A stretch of 64,000 bases of DNA from Candidatus Neomarinimicrobiota bacterium (GTDB lineage Bacteria > Fidelibacterota > JAANXI01), in assembly GCA_021734025.1 (NCBI GenBank), contig JAIPJS010000002.1, forward strand, positions 124,001-188,000, written 5' to 3'. Within the stretch, counting starts at the first letter, position 1. Each line of letters opens with the position of its first letter. The translations under genes and the position numbers were made by a program. Shown in pieces: positions 1-10,100 of the stretch. The notes under the pieces are model-generated. The model saw nothing but the letters and a program-made list of their open reading frames with translations. It ran no database searches and was not told the DNA's origin.

Positions 1-391
1 CGCCGTAACTGGCGAGAGCGGGTGAGTTGGGCGTTGAGGTTACCAGTATTGCGCCGACCAGACCCAACAGGACAAAACTGCCGGCGACGACATAACGGGC
101 TCTGAGATAATTCGATTTCGCTTTTTTAAAAGCGAATACGGTTGTGAAGAGTCCAGCAACCCAGGCAAGAAAACCTGTCGCAAGCGGCATCGCGACTTTC
201 ATACACGGATAGCCAGCCCGGGACGGCTTCGGGATCACCCGGATTAAAAACCAAATCAGGGCGAGCAATCCAATCACTGGAAAGAGAATCTTGGCGAGTA
301 ATCCTTTCCCGTAATTGATTCCGCGGATTTTTCCGGTTTTGGGACAAATGTAGAGGTATTTACCAAATACTCGTTTTATAAGATTTTGCAT
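1..391 (-). CDS. N-terminal part of a membrane protein, cut by the window edge
   Basis: An open frame runs from an ATG at 391 down to the window edge, about 130 codons without a stop. A ribosome-binding site AGGAAGG lies a few bases upstream of that ATG. The translation starts MQNLIKRVFGKYLYICPKTG and has hydrophobic stretches at about residues 32-48, 66-84 and 96-115, so it enters the membrane. The segment around residue 50-75 (IPKPSRAGYPCMKVAMPLA) resembles membrane-proximal N-termini I associate with some DUF362-type proteins, but that is recollection rather than a search result. It lies downstream of GH9 in the same direction, 160 bases away. The rest of the protein is outside the window, so its function stays open. 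Confidence 0.6.
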   Translation of the reverse strand, partial: MQNLIKRVFGKYLYICPKTGKIRGINYGKGLLAKILFPVIGLLALIWFLIRVIPKPSRAGYPCMKVAMPLATGFLAWVAGLFTTVFAFKKAKSNYLRARYVVAGSFVLLGLVGAILVTSTPNSPALASYG

Positions 392-433
392 GATGCTACC
401 TTCCTGGTCTTCAGACCATTCCGATTGACAAAT

Positions 434-456
434 ATTGCAGTTAAATACACTGCAAT
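434..456. promoter_or_regulatory. Perfect 8-bp inverted repeat between GH9 and the partial gene
   Basis: ATTGCAGT and ACTGCAAT are separated by seven AT-rich bases. The site lies 43 bases before the start codon of the partial gene and about 100 bases after the GH9 stop. It could be an operator or a weak hairpin; there is no T-run typical of a strong terminator. Confidence 0.3.
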
Positions 457-554
457 AAAAACCGGACTATTTAAACTATTGCCAACCCTAATTGAACCGG
501 AGTACGAACTCCTTAGTAAAGTTATCAGGCTGAAGTCCGTTTAATTTATCGCTA

Positions 555-3170
555 TTACATTTTTTCAAGAATGCGGTCTGCCGCAATCACCGAAAACATA
601 TAGTATACCGGCGCGGTAATAATATATTCCCGTTCCTGCCACAGGAAGGGCCAGACTTTGTCCTCGGCAAAGTCCGGATGCACCAGGTTGACAGCATTCC
701 AGAACGTACCGCCGGGGATGTAACTCCAGTCAGCCCGGTTCGTCCCGTATGCGATGGTCGGTGAATTGATGCCAACTCCTGAAACAAGGGTATTTGTGGT
801 ATTTCCTGGCCGGGCCCCCAGCAGGTAATTGATGACCGCAAACAGGTGGTCCGGTGTGAAGATCTCCGGCCAACTCTTGTACAAGAAATATTGCCGGAAT
901 GCAAGATATTCGGTGTTTTCCAGCGGTGACCCGAACGGTGATTGACTCATCAGGGAATCGAGCTGGGGCTTGTACTCCTCTGCAGCTTGGGTAAGCGCCT
1001 TTTCGAAATTCGGACAATCGACGGCTTCCAGAACTCGTCCGGTTGTCCAGCCCGTCCACGGGAAGGTCTGTTCCGCCACGTCGGTCATTTCGCACAAAGC
1101 ATCCTTGTATTCCTGCTTATCAGTGGTCAATATCAGCTCAGCCAGGGTCTGGATCTTTTGTGCTTGTGCCCTGCGGCCTTCAACGGCTTTATTGTCTTCC
1201 CAAAGTGCTTCGGCCGTCTCAATACACTCCGTCGATAATTCCGGGTTGAACATCTGCAGCACGCGAGACGCCAGGGCCAAACTGGCTGCCCCCTGCAGCT
1301 GTCGGGCGGGGTTGGTTTCGGTGAAGACCAGCCGGTCATCCAGATCCGGAGCGAACACCTCTACCTCGTCCAGGTTCAATTCCGGATCAAAAACGTTGGA
1401 ATACCGGTTGGCGACCTTTTTGTACCAGAGCTCGTCCTGCTGATTCGCCTGGTTCCGGAGGTCTTCGTTATCCCAGACTTCCCCGTCAGTCTGGGTCGCT
1501 GCGTCGCCGAGATGCACATACTGTCGTAAGCTCGGCACGATAATTCCCCGATAAAGTCGCCCGAACTGGCGGTACCCCGCCAGGATGGTGAGTACGCCGT
1601 GTTCCACCTGCTGCAGGATATCCGGTTCACCATCTGGTTGGTGGATCTCCACGTGCCGGTTTTCCTGATCAATCATGGTTTCGTCGTAATCGATGCCAAA
1701 CTCCTCATAGGCCAGCGCAAGTGCTGTCACCGTTGAAGCTTGGGATTCCACCCGCAAATCGTAGTCGCCGGCGTCATGCCATCCGCCAACGTTCATCCCC
1801 GGTACCGGTTCCAGCGGCTCGAATGGTGTAAGCGTCGACGTCTCATCCTCATTATTATAGCCGTCGAAATGCCGGACATTCATCGGTGCCATTAACGCGT
1901 CGTCCAAGTGACAGATCCCGTGCCAGACGCGATACTTTTGGTTCACCCGCATGTGGCACATCTGGGTTGGCAGGAAGTACTCCAGCGTCGGTTGCCAGAC
2001 GTGGCGCTTGTACACGTCCGGATTAATGCTCAACAGATTGCTGGTCTGCTCGCCGTATTTCACCCGGTACATTCCTGGTTCCGTCACCTCCGAAAAATCG
2101 AAGGTTAGATAGTGATATCGCAGATATCTCCCCCAGGATTCAGGTTTTGCTTCTTTGACAACCGAATATTCGCCGGATTGCTCCAGTTTTTCGAGAGTCG
2201 CGGTCTGTATATTTTTATCCCGTTTGTCTAACTCGATATACGCATTCTTTTTCTGCATGGGATGATACCCCACCTGGGAGATATGAATCACCGGCTTATC
2301 GATCCATCCCGGAATCACATTCGGAGTAATCTTCCATTCGATAGCCTTTTCGGTAGCGCCTTCCGGAATTAGCGACCGCAACACAAACCACCCATTGTTA
2401 TGCTTCAGGCTCCCGTCTAACAAACGAATATCGCTGCCGGTACTTTCGATGGTCATCCGCAGGCGATCACTCTCCGGTGCCACCACGAGATTCTGCCCAA
2501 TAGCCAGAGGCGATGCTTCCGCCTCGTTATCCGGGTTGAAATACGTCGGCCCATTGGCCTGCCGCGGAAAGGTGCCGGTACTGTCATCCATGAAAAAAGA
2601 TTTGCCATATAGGTCGCCCGGAAACAGTTCCAGGTTGTAGCCGACCCGGCCAACCCATTCTTCTGGGAGCGGTTCTTTCAAATCAACAATAATGCGGAAC
2701 GATTGGCCCTCTGCTTTGACCCGTACGGTATAATCGAGTTCAAGGTCGGGATAGATAATGGGATTGAATCCCTGCCGGGCACGGCTGCTGTCCGGATAAC
2801 TGCACGGCATTCGTATTTCATTGTTCACGGAATCTACAATTCGGCTTTCAAGCCCCACCTCCTGCGGACTGACACCCCGGGCCTCGTATCCCTCGCCGAG
2901 TTGTGGAATCGGCTGCCACTGTCCCGGTGCCGGACTGAGCCGGAGTTCGCCATTGGTCGCGACCCGGACGCCGTGTTGGATAATTTCCACGCCGCCCTGA
3001 TGTCCTTCCGGAAAGGTGTTGTTATAGACCAATACGTTCAGTCCGGGCATTTCGAAGTATCCTGCATCACTAACAGCCAAACCTTCCTGGGAATGTACCG
3101 TTCCCGCCACAAGAAAACATAGTGCAAACAACAGCACAGCCAATCTGCCAATAGTCTTCGAATCTACCAT
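555..3170 (-). CDS. Glycoside hydrolase family 9 (cellulase-like) with N-terminal Ig-like domain
   Basis: A secreted 871-residue enzyme expected to hydrolyse beta-glucan or similar beta-1,4-linked chains. Residues 1-28 form a signal peptide. Residues about 30-290 are an all-beta region I do not recognise. Residues 293-385 match the CelD_N immunoglobulin-like domain that precedes many GH9 catalytic domains (HISQVGYHPMQKK). The catalytic (alpha/alpha)6 domain follows, with GGWHDAGDYD at 462-471 carrying the family Asp pair, and a C-terminal WQEREYIITAPVYYMF segment holding the probable proton-donor Glu. The start is supported by a GGAGG site 8 bases upstream. It has no C-terminal sorting tail, unlike other secreted enzymes here. 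It is longer than typical GH9 endoglucanases because of the extra N-terminal region. Substrate is not certain; the context favours plant cell-wall glycan. Confidence 0.88.
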   Translation of the reverse strand: MVDSKTIGRLAVLLFALCFLVAGTVHSQEGLAVSDAGYFEMPGLNVLVYNNTFPEGHQGGVEIIQHGVRVATNGELRLSPAPGQWQPIPQLGEGYEARGVSPQEVGLESRIVDSVNNEIRMPCSYPDSSRARQGFNPIIYPDLELDYTVRVKAEGQSFRIIVDLKEPLPEEWVGRVGYNLELFPGDLYGKSFFMDDSTGTFPRQANGPTYFNPDNEAEASPLAIGQNLVVAPESDRLRMTIESTGSDIRLLDGSLKHNNGWFVLRSLIPEGATEKAIEWKITPNVIPGWIDKPVIHISQVGYHPMQKKNAYIELDKRDKNIQTATLEKLEQSGEYSVVKEAKPESWGRYLRYHYLTFDFSEVTEPGMYRVKYGEQTSNLLSINPDVYKRHVWQPTLEYFLPTQMCHMRVNQKYRVWHGICHLDDALMAPMNVRHFDGYNNEDETSTLTPFEPLEPVPGMNVGGWHDAGDYDLRVESQASTVTALALAYEEFGIDYDETMIDQENRHVEIHQPDGEPDILQQVEHGVLTILAGYRQFGRLYRGIIVPSLRQYVHLGDAATQTDGEVWDNEDLRNQANQQDELWYKKVANRYSNVFDPELNLDEVEVFAPDLDDRLVFTETNPARQLQGAASLALASRVLQMFNPELSTECIETAEALWEDNKAVEGRRAQAQKIQTLAELILTTDKQEYKDALCEMTDVAEQTFPWTGWTTGRVLEAVDCPNFEKALTQAAEEYKPQLDSLMSQSPFGSPLENTEYLAFRQYFLYKSWPEIFTPDHLFAVINYLLGARPGNTTNTLVSGVGINSPTIAYGTNRADWSYIPGGTFWNAVNLVHPDFAEDKVWPFLWQEREYIITAPVYYMFSVIAADRILEKM

Positions 3171-3284
3171 ATTCCTACCTCCCCGGTGTTTAAATATCCA
3201 TTCAATTCATCCATAAATGTTTACATTCACTTCATTTTACCCCAGTAGCATATTTACCTGCTTCCGTAGTCCGCCACTTCTTTG

Positions 3285-5036
3285 CTAGCCCCCGTTCAGT
3301 CCATTTGTCGCCAGCTGTTCCAGGATTTCCCGCTTAATTTCCACACGATATTTGTTCCGTAAATTTTTCCTCACAGCCTGTCGCAGACTATCCAGGTAGA
3401 AATCCCGAAAGTTCTCCTGTATAGAATTCTGTACATCCGAGTAGAGCAACTGTTTTTCTTCGAGGCTATTCACGCATTTGATCACCGCATATTGAGTGTC
3501 ATTATCAGCGGGCGTAATCGCCACCGGCCCGGCAACCTCATTTTCCTCCAAGCCAAATGCCGCCTCTCCAAGCCGTGGAGGTTCCTTGCTGAGATGTGAT
3601 CTGATTGTGCCATCGCGGTCACGAATATAGGTTTTGACTTCCCAGCGCCGTGCCACCTTCTCGTATTCATTACCCTGTTCAACCTTGCGCCACATCTCAT
3701 TTGCGGCATCTCTTGAATCAAAGATTACCGTGTAAATATTCCGCTTCGCCAATTGGTAAAACAAAGAGTCTTTGTGGTGATCATAAAACCGTCGCAAATT
3801 GTCCTCAGTTGGATCTGGGACCCGGTCGTAAATTTTTTTCTGGTTATAAAGCCGAATAAATCTGCCTTGCAATACCTCGCTTGGTGTGTTCACCGAAAGC
3901 ACTTTTTTGTGCAGGTCCAATTCTTTGGCTTTTTTAAGCATCAGGTCGGTTCGAATCGCCTCGGGTATAAAGCGTTTAAAGTCTGCGGCGGCCAGATTCC
4001 GGGTGGAGCCTATCATCAAAACGTCCTCCAAAAGCCTTACATACTCCCGAAGGTCAACCTGCCCTTTGCCGTATGTTAAAATAGTGAAATTTCGCCCCCC
4101 GGCGATCACGGCTTTCAGGCTATCGAGATAATCGTTCCCGCTAAATCCTTCCTGTCTTGACCATCGAACTAGCTGGTGCACCGCCTTCTCATTCCATTCG
4201 AACGTATCGGGATCAAGGAGATCTTCTTTTGCCCGGTCAAAATCCGAGAGTGCCCGATCGGTATACATGTTTTTCAGTCGATTTTTGATCCGGTCTCTTA
4301 CGTCTGCCAGCGGTGGAGTCTCTATCCTTTTGGTATCTTCAACCCGGACAATATGGAATGCATTCCGACGTTCAAATATCCTGACATTGCCAGTATTCAT
4401 TTCAAAGAGAAACTGGTGCAACGGGTTAGACAGGCTCTCTTCCCATGTGATTGGTGGCATATCTCCGTTTTTTTGTGCTGAGGCGAAATGCTCAGAATGC
4501 CGGGCAGCCAGTTCCCCGAAATCAGCTCCCTGGATAATTTCGGTTTTGAGCTGATTGGCTTGTTCTTTCACCTGGCTTATCGCTTCCCCGGAGGCATTCT
4601 CGGGTTTATCCAGTACAATCTGCTTGTACGTGATCTCCTTTCCCATTTTTTGGTAAAAACTCTCAATTGATGGTTCATTTACGTACTCACCCAGAAACTG
4701 TGTTCGGTAGTACTGATCCAATATCTCGTCACTAACTATCCGTTGGACAGGCTGCATAAGTACGCTGTCCCGGTGGAGTCCGGAATGAAAAAAGACTATC
4801 AGCGTCAACCGGTTCGATATCATTTCATCCAGGGCTTTTCCGTAACCACGGTATTTTTCATCCGGAAACCGTCGCTCAAAAAAATTACCGTTATAATACC
4901 CGTTTAACTGCGAGGTAGTAATAGTATAATCATCTTCGATTTCAGCAACGACGTTCTTCTCCTGTGTAGTGCAGTTCCAAATGAAAAATATAGTAACACC
5001 GAGTATTGGCAGGATCAGCACTTTACGAAAATTCAT
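3285..5036 (-). CDS. Parvulin-type peptidyl-prolyl isomerase, probable lipoprotein
   Basis: A 583-residue SurA/PrsA-like protein. A hydrophobic N-terminus ends at Cys22 (preceded by IWN, an imperfect lipobox), so it is probably a periplasmic lipoprotein. Residues about 135-240 form a PpiC/parvulin domain (ITYKQIVLDKPENASG ... AFHIVRV). Residues about 430-530 look like a second, degenerate parvulin domain (NIYTVIFDSRDAANEMW ... YAVIKCV). Such proteins help outer-membrane and secreted proteins fold. Its place between GH9 and the beta-helix/TonB-receptor genes suggests a dedicated chaperone for the exported proteins of the locus; that is inference. GAGGAGT precedes the ATG. Catalytic activity of either domain is not certain. 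Confidence 0.8.
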   Translation of the reverse strand: MNFRKVLILPILGVTIFFIWNCTTQEKNVVAEIEDDYTITTSQLNGYYNGNFFERRFPDEKYRGYGKALDEMISNRLTLIVFFHSGLHRDSVLMQPVQRIVSDEILDQYYRTQFLGEYVNEPSIESFYQKMGKEITYKQIVLDKPENASGEAISQVKEQANQLKTEIIQGADFGELAARHSEHFASAQKNGDMPPITWEESLSNPLHQFLFEMNTGNVRIFERRNAFHIVRVEDTKRIETPPLADVRDRIKNRLKNMYTDRALSDFDRAKEDLLDPDTFEWNEKAVHQLVRWSRQEGFSGNDYLDSLKAVIAGGRNFTILTYGKGQVDLREYVRLLEDVLMIGSTRNLAAADFKRFIPEAIRTDLMLKKAKELDLHKKVLSVNTPSEVLQGRFIRLYNQKKIYDRVPDPTEDNLRRFYDHHKDSLFYQLAKRNIYTVIFDSRDAANEMWRKVEQGNEYEKVARRWEVKTYIRDRDGTIRSHLSKEPPRLGEAAFGLEENEVAGPVAITPADNDTQYAVIKCVNSLEEKQLLYSDVQNSIQENFRDFYLDSLRQAVRKNLRNKYRVEIKREILEQLATNGLNGG

Positions 5037-5129
5037 TTACACTCCTCAGATATGACGATATCGAATCACGTCTCCATGTAATACAATTGTTTAAAATTTA
5101 GAAAGTTTTCATAATCTGACAGGCAAGAC

Positions 5130-5162
5130 AAAGCCCCGATCAGGAAAATTGACCGGGGCTTT
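5130..5162 (-). terminator. Terminator after the beta-helix gene
   Basis: A stem AAAGCCCCG.TCA / TGA.CGGGGCTTT with one mismatch and a 7-base loop lies about 40 bases after the stop of the minus-strand beta-helix gene and before the PPIase start. It separates the receptor/beta-helix unit from PPIase-GH9. Confidence 0.7.
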
Positions 5163-5200
5163 GCTTATAACCTGTCGTTCCGTTCAAAGAGTCAGAGCTG

Positions 5201-7066
5201 TTATTTAATTAATGTCATCTTCTTTGACTGAATCTGGTCACCAACTTTTAGGCGGTAGATGTACATCCCCGCACCCACTTTCTTGCCCAGTTCGTTGGTA
5301 GCATTCCATGTGTAAGAGTATTGATTTGCTGCAAGCGTTTTATTTACCAGTGTCTTTACCTTGTTCCCAAGAAGATCGTACACCTCAAGTACCACGTCCG
5401 ATTTCTTCGGAAGTACAAACTGGATTTCAGTCGTCGGGTTGAACGGATTCGGATAGTTCTGTTTCAGGGTAAATTCAACCGGAGTAGCTGGCTGTTCACC
5501 CTCAACTGCGACGATTTCACCGTTTTCCAGCGCGGCGGCGAGTGTCTGATGTTCCGCTGCACTATCAGCGACCCAGTTTGCTTTTTCATCGGGGAACCAG
5601 TTCAGATCACCCAGTGGATACCCGTTCAAACCACCAGAAAGGTATGCTGCATTGGAGTAGGAAAGATCCGCATTGACAGGCCAGTCCGGAGTATGGTAAT
5701 TGTCCGAATTGGCGGGATTACCGTCAGATCTCCATTTCGTCATGATATACGTCGCCTGATCTTCCGGAGTTGCGGATTCGATGCTCCATTTAATCAGACT
5801 GTCCACCATGGTCCCCATCAGCTCGTTGGTTTCGGTAAACTGGGGGTCGCCTTCCATTACCCACGTACCTTCGGTGAGGTAGGGATAAGTCGCATCATCA
5901 TCAAACAGAGCCTGGGTTCTGGAATTCATCGTAATCATCTGGGAATGAAAAGTGGTAGTATCCTGAGAAGCATTGAGATCATCAGCGATCTGGTCCAGGC
6001 GAGCATCCCAGTAAACTCCGTTCAGATGGACGAGCACATGTCGATCATCGGGACCAAAGTCGGCCACGTCACCCTCGAAGTTGTTCTGGACCCAGGCGGA
6101 ATCGATTGCCAGCACTTCATTGCCTGCATCGTTAACAGTTCGCAGGGTATCGACATTAATTATCCCCATTGGCAGGTAATCCTGATCCGTTTCCCCGTAG
6201 TCAAGCCCCGGATGATAGGCTTGCACGTTACTGTTCACAAACAGGTTATTAGTCACGGTCCAGTTGCTCTGGTATCCCATGGTGGTAAACAGTTGTCCGG
6301 AGCAGTTCACGAATGTGTTATGATTGAAGAAGGCCTGGTTGATGGGGAATCCCCGGAATTTGTACATCATACCAGCGGCCATGACGTGTGTGGAATTTTC
6401 AACATTCACGGTATGCGTATTATTGCTGACGTTATCGTAGACACCGCCGTTCCGCCGGGTAGCTACACCACTCATATTAACGAAATAGCTGTCGTCAATA
6501 TAGAGTTTGGAGCCAGCATGACTATTAGATTGCATAAATACCCAATTGGTATGCTCCATCAATACATTTTCAAGTGTAACTGTGTTACCCGCTGATCCCG
6601 AGACCAGGAATGTCCATCCCTGGGAGCCATCAGTGGCAGCCGGCATATAAATGGCGTTCTTCAGTGTTACATCGTTGTTATACTGAATCATATCTCCGTT
6701 TTGTGCGGTTCCGCCAGAGGTGGTACCACAGAAAATGGGCGGTCCTGCGTCGTCCTCACCAGTGGCCATTGGGGTATCATCCATACCCGCAAGGGTAATC
6801 GGACGATCCGAGGGGCTCACTAACTGCCGTGTAATAAAATAGAATCCGCCTCGCTTCAGGCCGTATACACGTCCTTCCGGCGGATTTTCATCCAGTTCAA
6901 TGGCATTGATGATGGCATCCGTTTCTCCCTGCATTTCGGTCATTGTCTTCACAATGGCGGTATCACCGCTAAAGCTACTAATGTAGTCTTCGAAAACCTG
7001 TGCATTAGCAACCCCCGTCATCATTCCAAACGCAATTAGTACGAGCGGTATTAACAGTTTTTTCAT
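5201..7066 (-). CDS. Secreted right-handed beta-helix protein with C-terminal sorting domain
   Basis: A 621-residue secreted protein. Residues 1-23 are a signal peptide ending in ANAQ. The middle (about 100-300) is rich in short Asn/Val/Thr/Gly repeats such as LENVLMEHTNWVFMQSNSHAG and FFNHNTFVNCSGQL, typical of parallel beta-helix folds found in pectate lyases, chondroitinase B-like PL6 enzymes and carbohydrate-binding surface proteins. The C-terminal 90 residues are a YPNPFNPTTEIQF sorting module of the type A (T9SS-like) kind. No catalytic motif was identified, so lyase activity is not claimed. It follows the TonB-dependent receptor by 122 bases on the same strand and may be the extracellular glycan-binding partner in place of SusD. 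AAGGAG lies upstream of the ATG. Confidence 0.75.
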   Translation of the reverse strand: MKKLLIPLVLIAFGMMTGVANAQVFEDYISSFSGDTAIVKTMTEMQGETDAIINAIELDENPPEGRVYGLKRGGFYFITRQLVSPSDRPITLAGMDDTPMATGEDDAGPPIFCGTTSGGTAQNGDMIQYNNDVTLKNAIYMPAATDGSQGWTFLVSGSAGNTVTLENVLMEHTNWVFMQSNSHAGSKLYIDDSYFVNMSGVATRRNGGVYDNVSNNTHTVNVENSTHVMAAGMMYKFRGFPINQAFFNHNTFVNCSGQLFTTMGYQSNWTVTNNLFVNSNVQAYHPGLDYGETDQDYLPMGIINVDTLRTVNDAGNEVLAIDSAWVQNNFEGDVADFGPDDRHVLVHLNGVYWDARLDQIADDLNASQDTTTFHSQMITMNSRTQALFDDDATYPYLTEGTWVMEGDPQFTETNELMGTMVDSLIKWSIESATPEDQATYIMTKWRSDGNPANSDNYHTPDWPVNADLSYSNAAYLSGGLNGYPLGDLNWFPDEKANWVADSAAEHQTLAAALENGEIVAVEGEQPATPVEFTLKQNYPNPFNPTTEIQFVLPKKSDVVLEVYDLLGNKVKTLVNKTLAANQYSYTWNATNELGKKVGAGMYIYRLKVGDQIQSKKMTLIK

Positions 7067-7188
7067 TACACTAACTCCTTTTTGGGTTCACATTAGAAGG
7101 TTTCTTCACTGTGATTTACACTTAGTCGTTACCCTCCTTTCCTATTTTTCTATGAATTGGTTGGTTCTCCTTATCTTAAGTATCTTCC

Positions 7189-10100
7189 TCAGAAGCTATA
7201 CCTGAGGCCGAGCTGAAATTTCCTCGGCTCATAAGTGATTCTCCGAAGATTTCTCTCGATATTTTTATCAAGAACGCTTATCTCGGCGCCGTCTGCCGTC
7301 CGGTCAACAATTTCACCAGCATCATTTCTGTAGATGAGATTTCCCTCGTCATCCCTTTCATAGGTGTACCCGCGGCTAAATCGCTGATAATCCCTGGATG
7401 GATTGTGAAATATATTGACGCCGCTTAAGAAGAGACTCAACCCATCTACCGGCAACTGCTGACGTATAGTGAACGCCCAGTCATAGATATTCCCGGTAAA
7501 GGCATCCTCTTCAGGGCGTACACCGATGGAGGTAATCACGTCGCCCTGCATCCGGAATGAGAGTCGGCCGGAAAATCCCCTGTAATCGGCGCCAAGGGCA
7601 ACATTTACCGTGTGATCTCCCTGATATAACAGGCGGGCCGTTCTGAAGGTATCGATTTCAATGGTTTCAATGGTGAATTCTTCAGGATTCCAGACTTCAT
7701 CAATAATGATTTGCTGGTAGTCCATTTCCGAAAATGTACGGGTGTAATTGATATTCAGCACCATTGCGTCGAACGGTCTTGGCAGGTACCAAAAATCCGT
7801 CTGCCATTCCAATTCAAGACCATACACCTTCGCCGGGTACGGATTATTCAGGTAGGTGGTGACCACCGCACCGGGATTCGGTGGAGTGAGTCCGAGCTGG
7901 GCGAAGGTGGCAGAGTCGGGATAGGCTACATCTTCCGGCAATGCAGCATATAATCGGCTTTCCTGGTAAAAAATATCTTCAATGTGTTTGTAAAACCCGC
8001 CGATCGTGAACAGGCCTATCTGATTGTTGTGAAAAGAAAAATACGTATCCAGGTTATCGGAGACTGAGGGATCCAGATAGGGGTTGCCTGCCGTCCCGCC
8101 TCCGTTGTTGTTTTGTCGGAATATCATCGGCAAAACGGCACGGAAGTCAGGACGGGAGAGTGTTTTGGTATAGGCTGCCCGGATATCCATCCATGTCGTC
8201 GGTTTATATCGAACCTGGAGGTTTGGGAACAGGTGACTTGTTTCTCTATCAGAATTGGTCAACTCCTGACCCATAGCGGCGTATTGGTCTGCGCGGACCG
8301 AGTCCACCGAAGGCGGATAGTCACCCCTGTCTTCTATCAGCCGACCGCCACCGTTCACATCATCGTTTTGATACACAAAGTTGGCCTCGTAGTTCATGTT
8401 GAGTTGTTCAAACCTGACGCCACCTAATACCGTCCAGCGGGATCCGAGGTTAAAATCGCCCATCAGATACCCGGCAGTGAGCAGCTCATTACCGGAATAG
8501 TCATCTGATAATGAACCAGTCTTGTGGTATCCCGGGGCATTCCATCCGGGAGCAGCTATCTGTAGGAATTTGTCAAAAAGGTCCGTATCGATTACGTGGC
8601 CCATACTGAACCTGTCCCCCAGAAAGTATTGCCCCCGCTCTTCTTCATAGTCCGGATCCTCATAATCACCGAGATGTGGAACAGGACCCTGTTGTGCACC
8701 AATACTATTGATATACTCCCGGGCTTCCTGGCTATAATTCCCGGCTTCCTGGGTGAGTCTGGTCGATGTGCGGTCCAGATTATATTCCCGGGTAGTGTAT
8801 TTAAAACTCCCGCCGGCTTTAAACTCACCCGATATTGTATTGAAAAAAGACGCTGGAACTGTCAGATTGAAATTCCCGTTGAGATGTCTTTCGGAAAAAT
8901 CTTCGTCCCATAAGATGCCGTTTTCCCGGATCCGCGCGTCCTCCCATATTGCGGGATCATCGTTTAACTCCAAATCGAATACATCCTGCGGCGTCAGTGC
9001 CATCCGCGTCTCTTCGGTTCCAAGGGGTTCAAATGGCTGGGGAGCATCTTGCTGCTGATTAAAGAATTCAATCTGGTCTCCCGGATCCCCGTACCTAATA
9101 TCGGTTTTCTTCTCACTCAGTGCATGGGAGATACCATAGTCGATTTTCAACAGGTTAAAATCATTTTCCCCTTGCAGTGAATTAATCAATAAATCTTTAT
9201 CAAAGACATCCCGGCTCGGGAACCAACTTCTTTGGGTGTTATCAAAGAACAAAATCTGCCGGTGCTGTGTCCGGTCAGAACGTGTATACGCATAGGTATT
9301 TTGCATGACCAGTTTACCGTTGGGAAGCCTGTAATCCAGTAATAAACTTCCGCCATTTTTTGATTCAATAAGGACTTCGTCTCCGTATTCGAAATTGTCC
9401 ATTCCCAACGTCCGAGCGCCGTATTCAGGATTATTCCCCTCCGTACCCATATAGTCGTATTCGGCATCCGCAAAATCAGTCCCACCATCTTCATGGCTTG
9501 CATTCACCTGAAAAAAGGCACCCAGGTTATCGTTAAAGAACCTGTTACTTATGCTCGCCCAGAGCTGGTAGTTACCATAGGTCCTATCCTGAGTATTGTA
9601 AGTGCCTTGACTCAACACGTCGAAATGCAGTCCACTCGGTGCCTCTTTGAGTCGCAGGTTGACAGCACCACCAATGGAATTCGCCTCCATATCCGGCGTA
9701 ACCGCTTTGGTGACATCGATTCCTGCAAGCATGTTGGAGGAAATGAACCCTAGGTTCGTGGAACGATCTTCTGCATCGGTGGACGGCAACTGCACCCCAT
9801 TCACCATGACTGTATTCATCTTTGCTTCCATCCCCCGGATGACAACCTTGTCACCTTCCTGCAGCGAAATCCCCGGAAGCCGGCTCAGCGCTGTTGCCGC
9901 ATTCTCATCGGGCAATTCGCGTATTTTTTCGGCGGAAACCACATTTTTGATTGTCTGGGCACTCAGCTGTTCATTAATTGCCTGCCGCTGCCCACGGGCC
10001 TGAGCACTGACCACAACCTCTTCTCCGCGCACCGATTCTGGAACCAGGGCGGCGTTGTATTCAACCGTCTCTCCGGTAGTCACCTCAACAGTTGCCTGCT

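Noticed and set aside
126-347. 73-codon minus-strand frame near the left edge
   Set aside because: It overlaps the better-supported partial gene in another frame; it lacks a ribosome site and reads as low-quality composition.
5321-6595. 424-codon plus-strand frame opposite the beta-helix gene
   Set aside because: It is antisense to a gene with signal peptide and sorting tail, and its translation shows no domain; long shadow frame.
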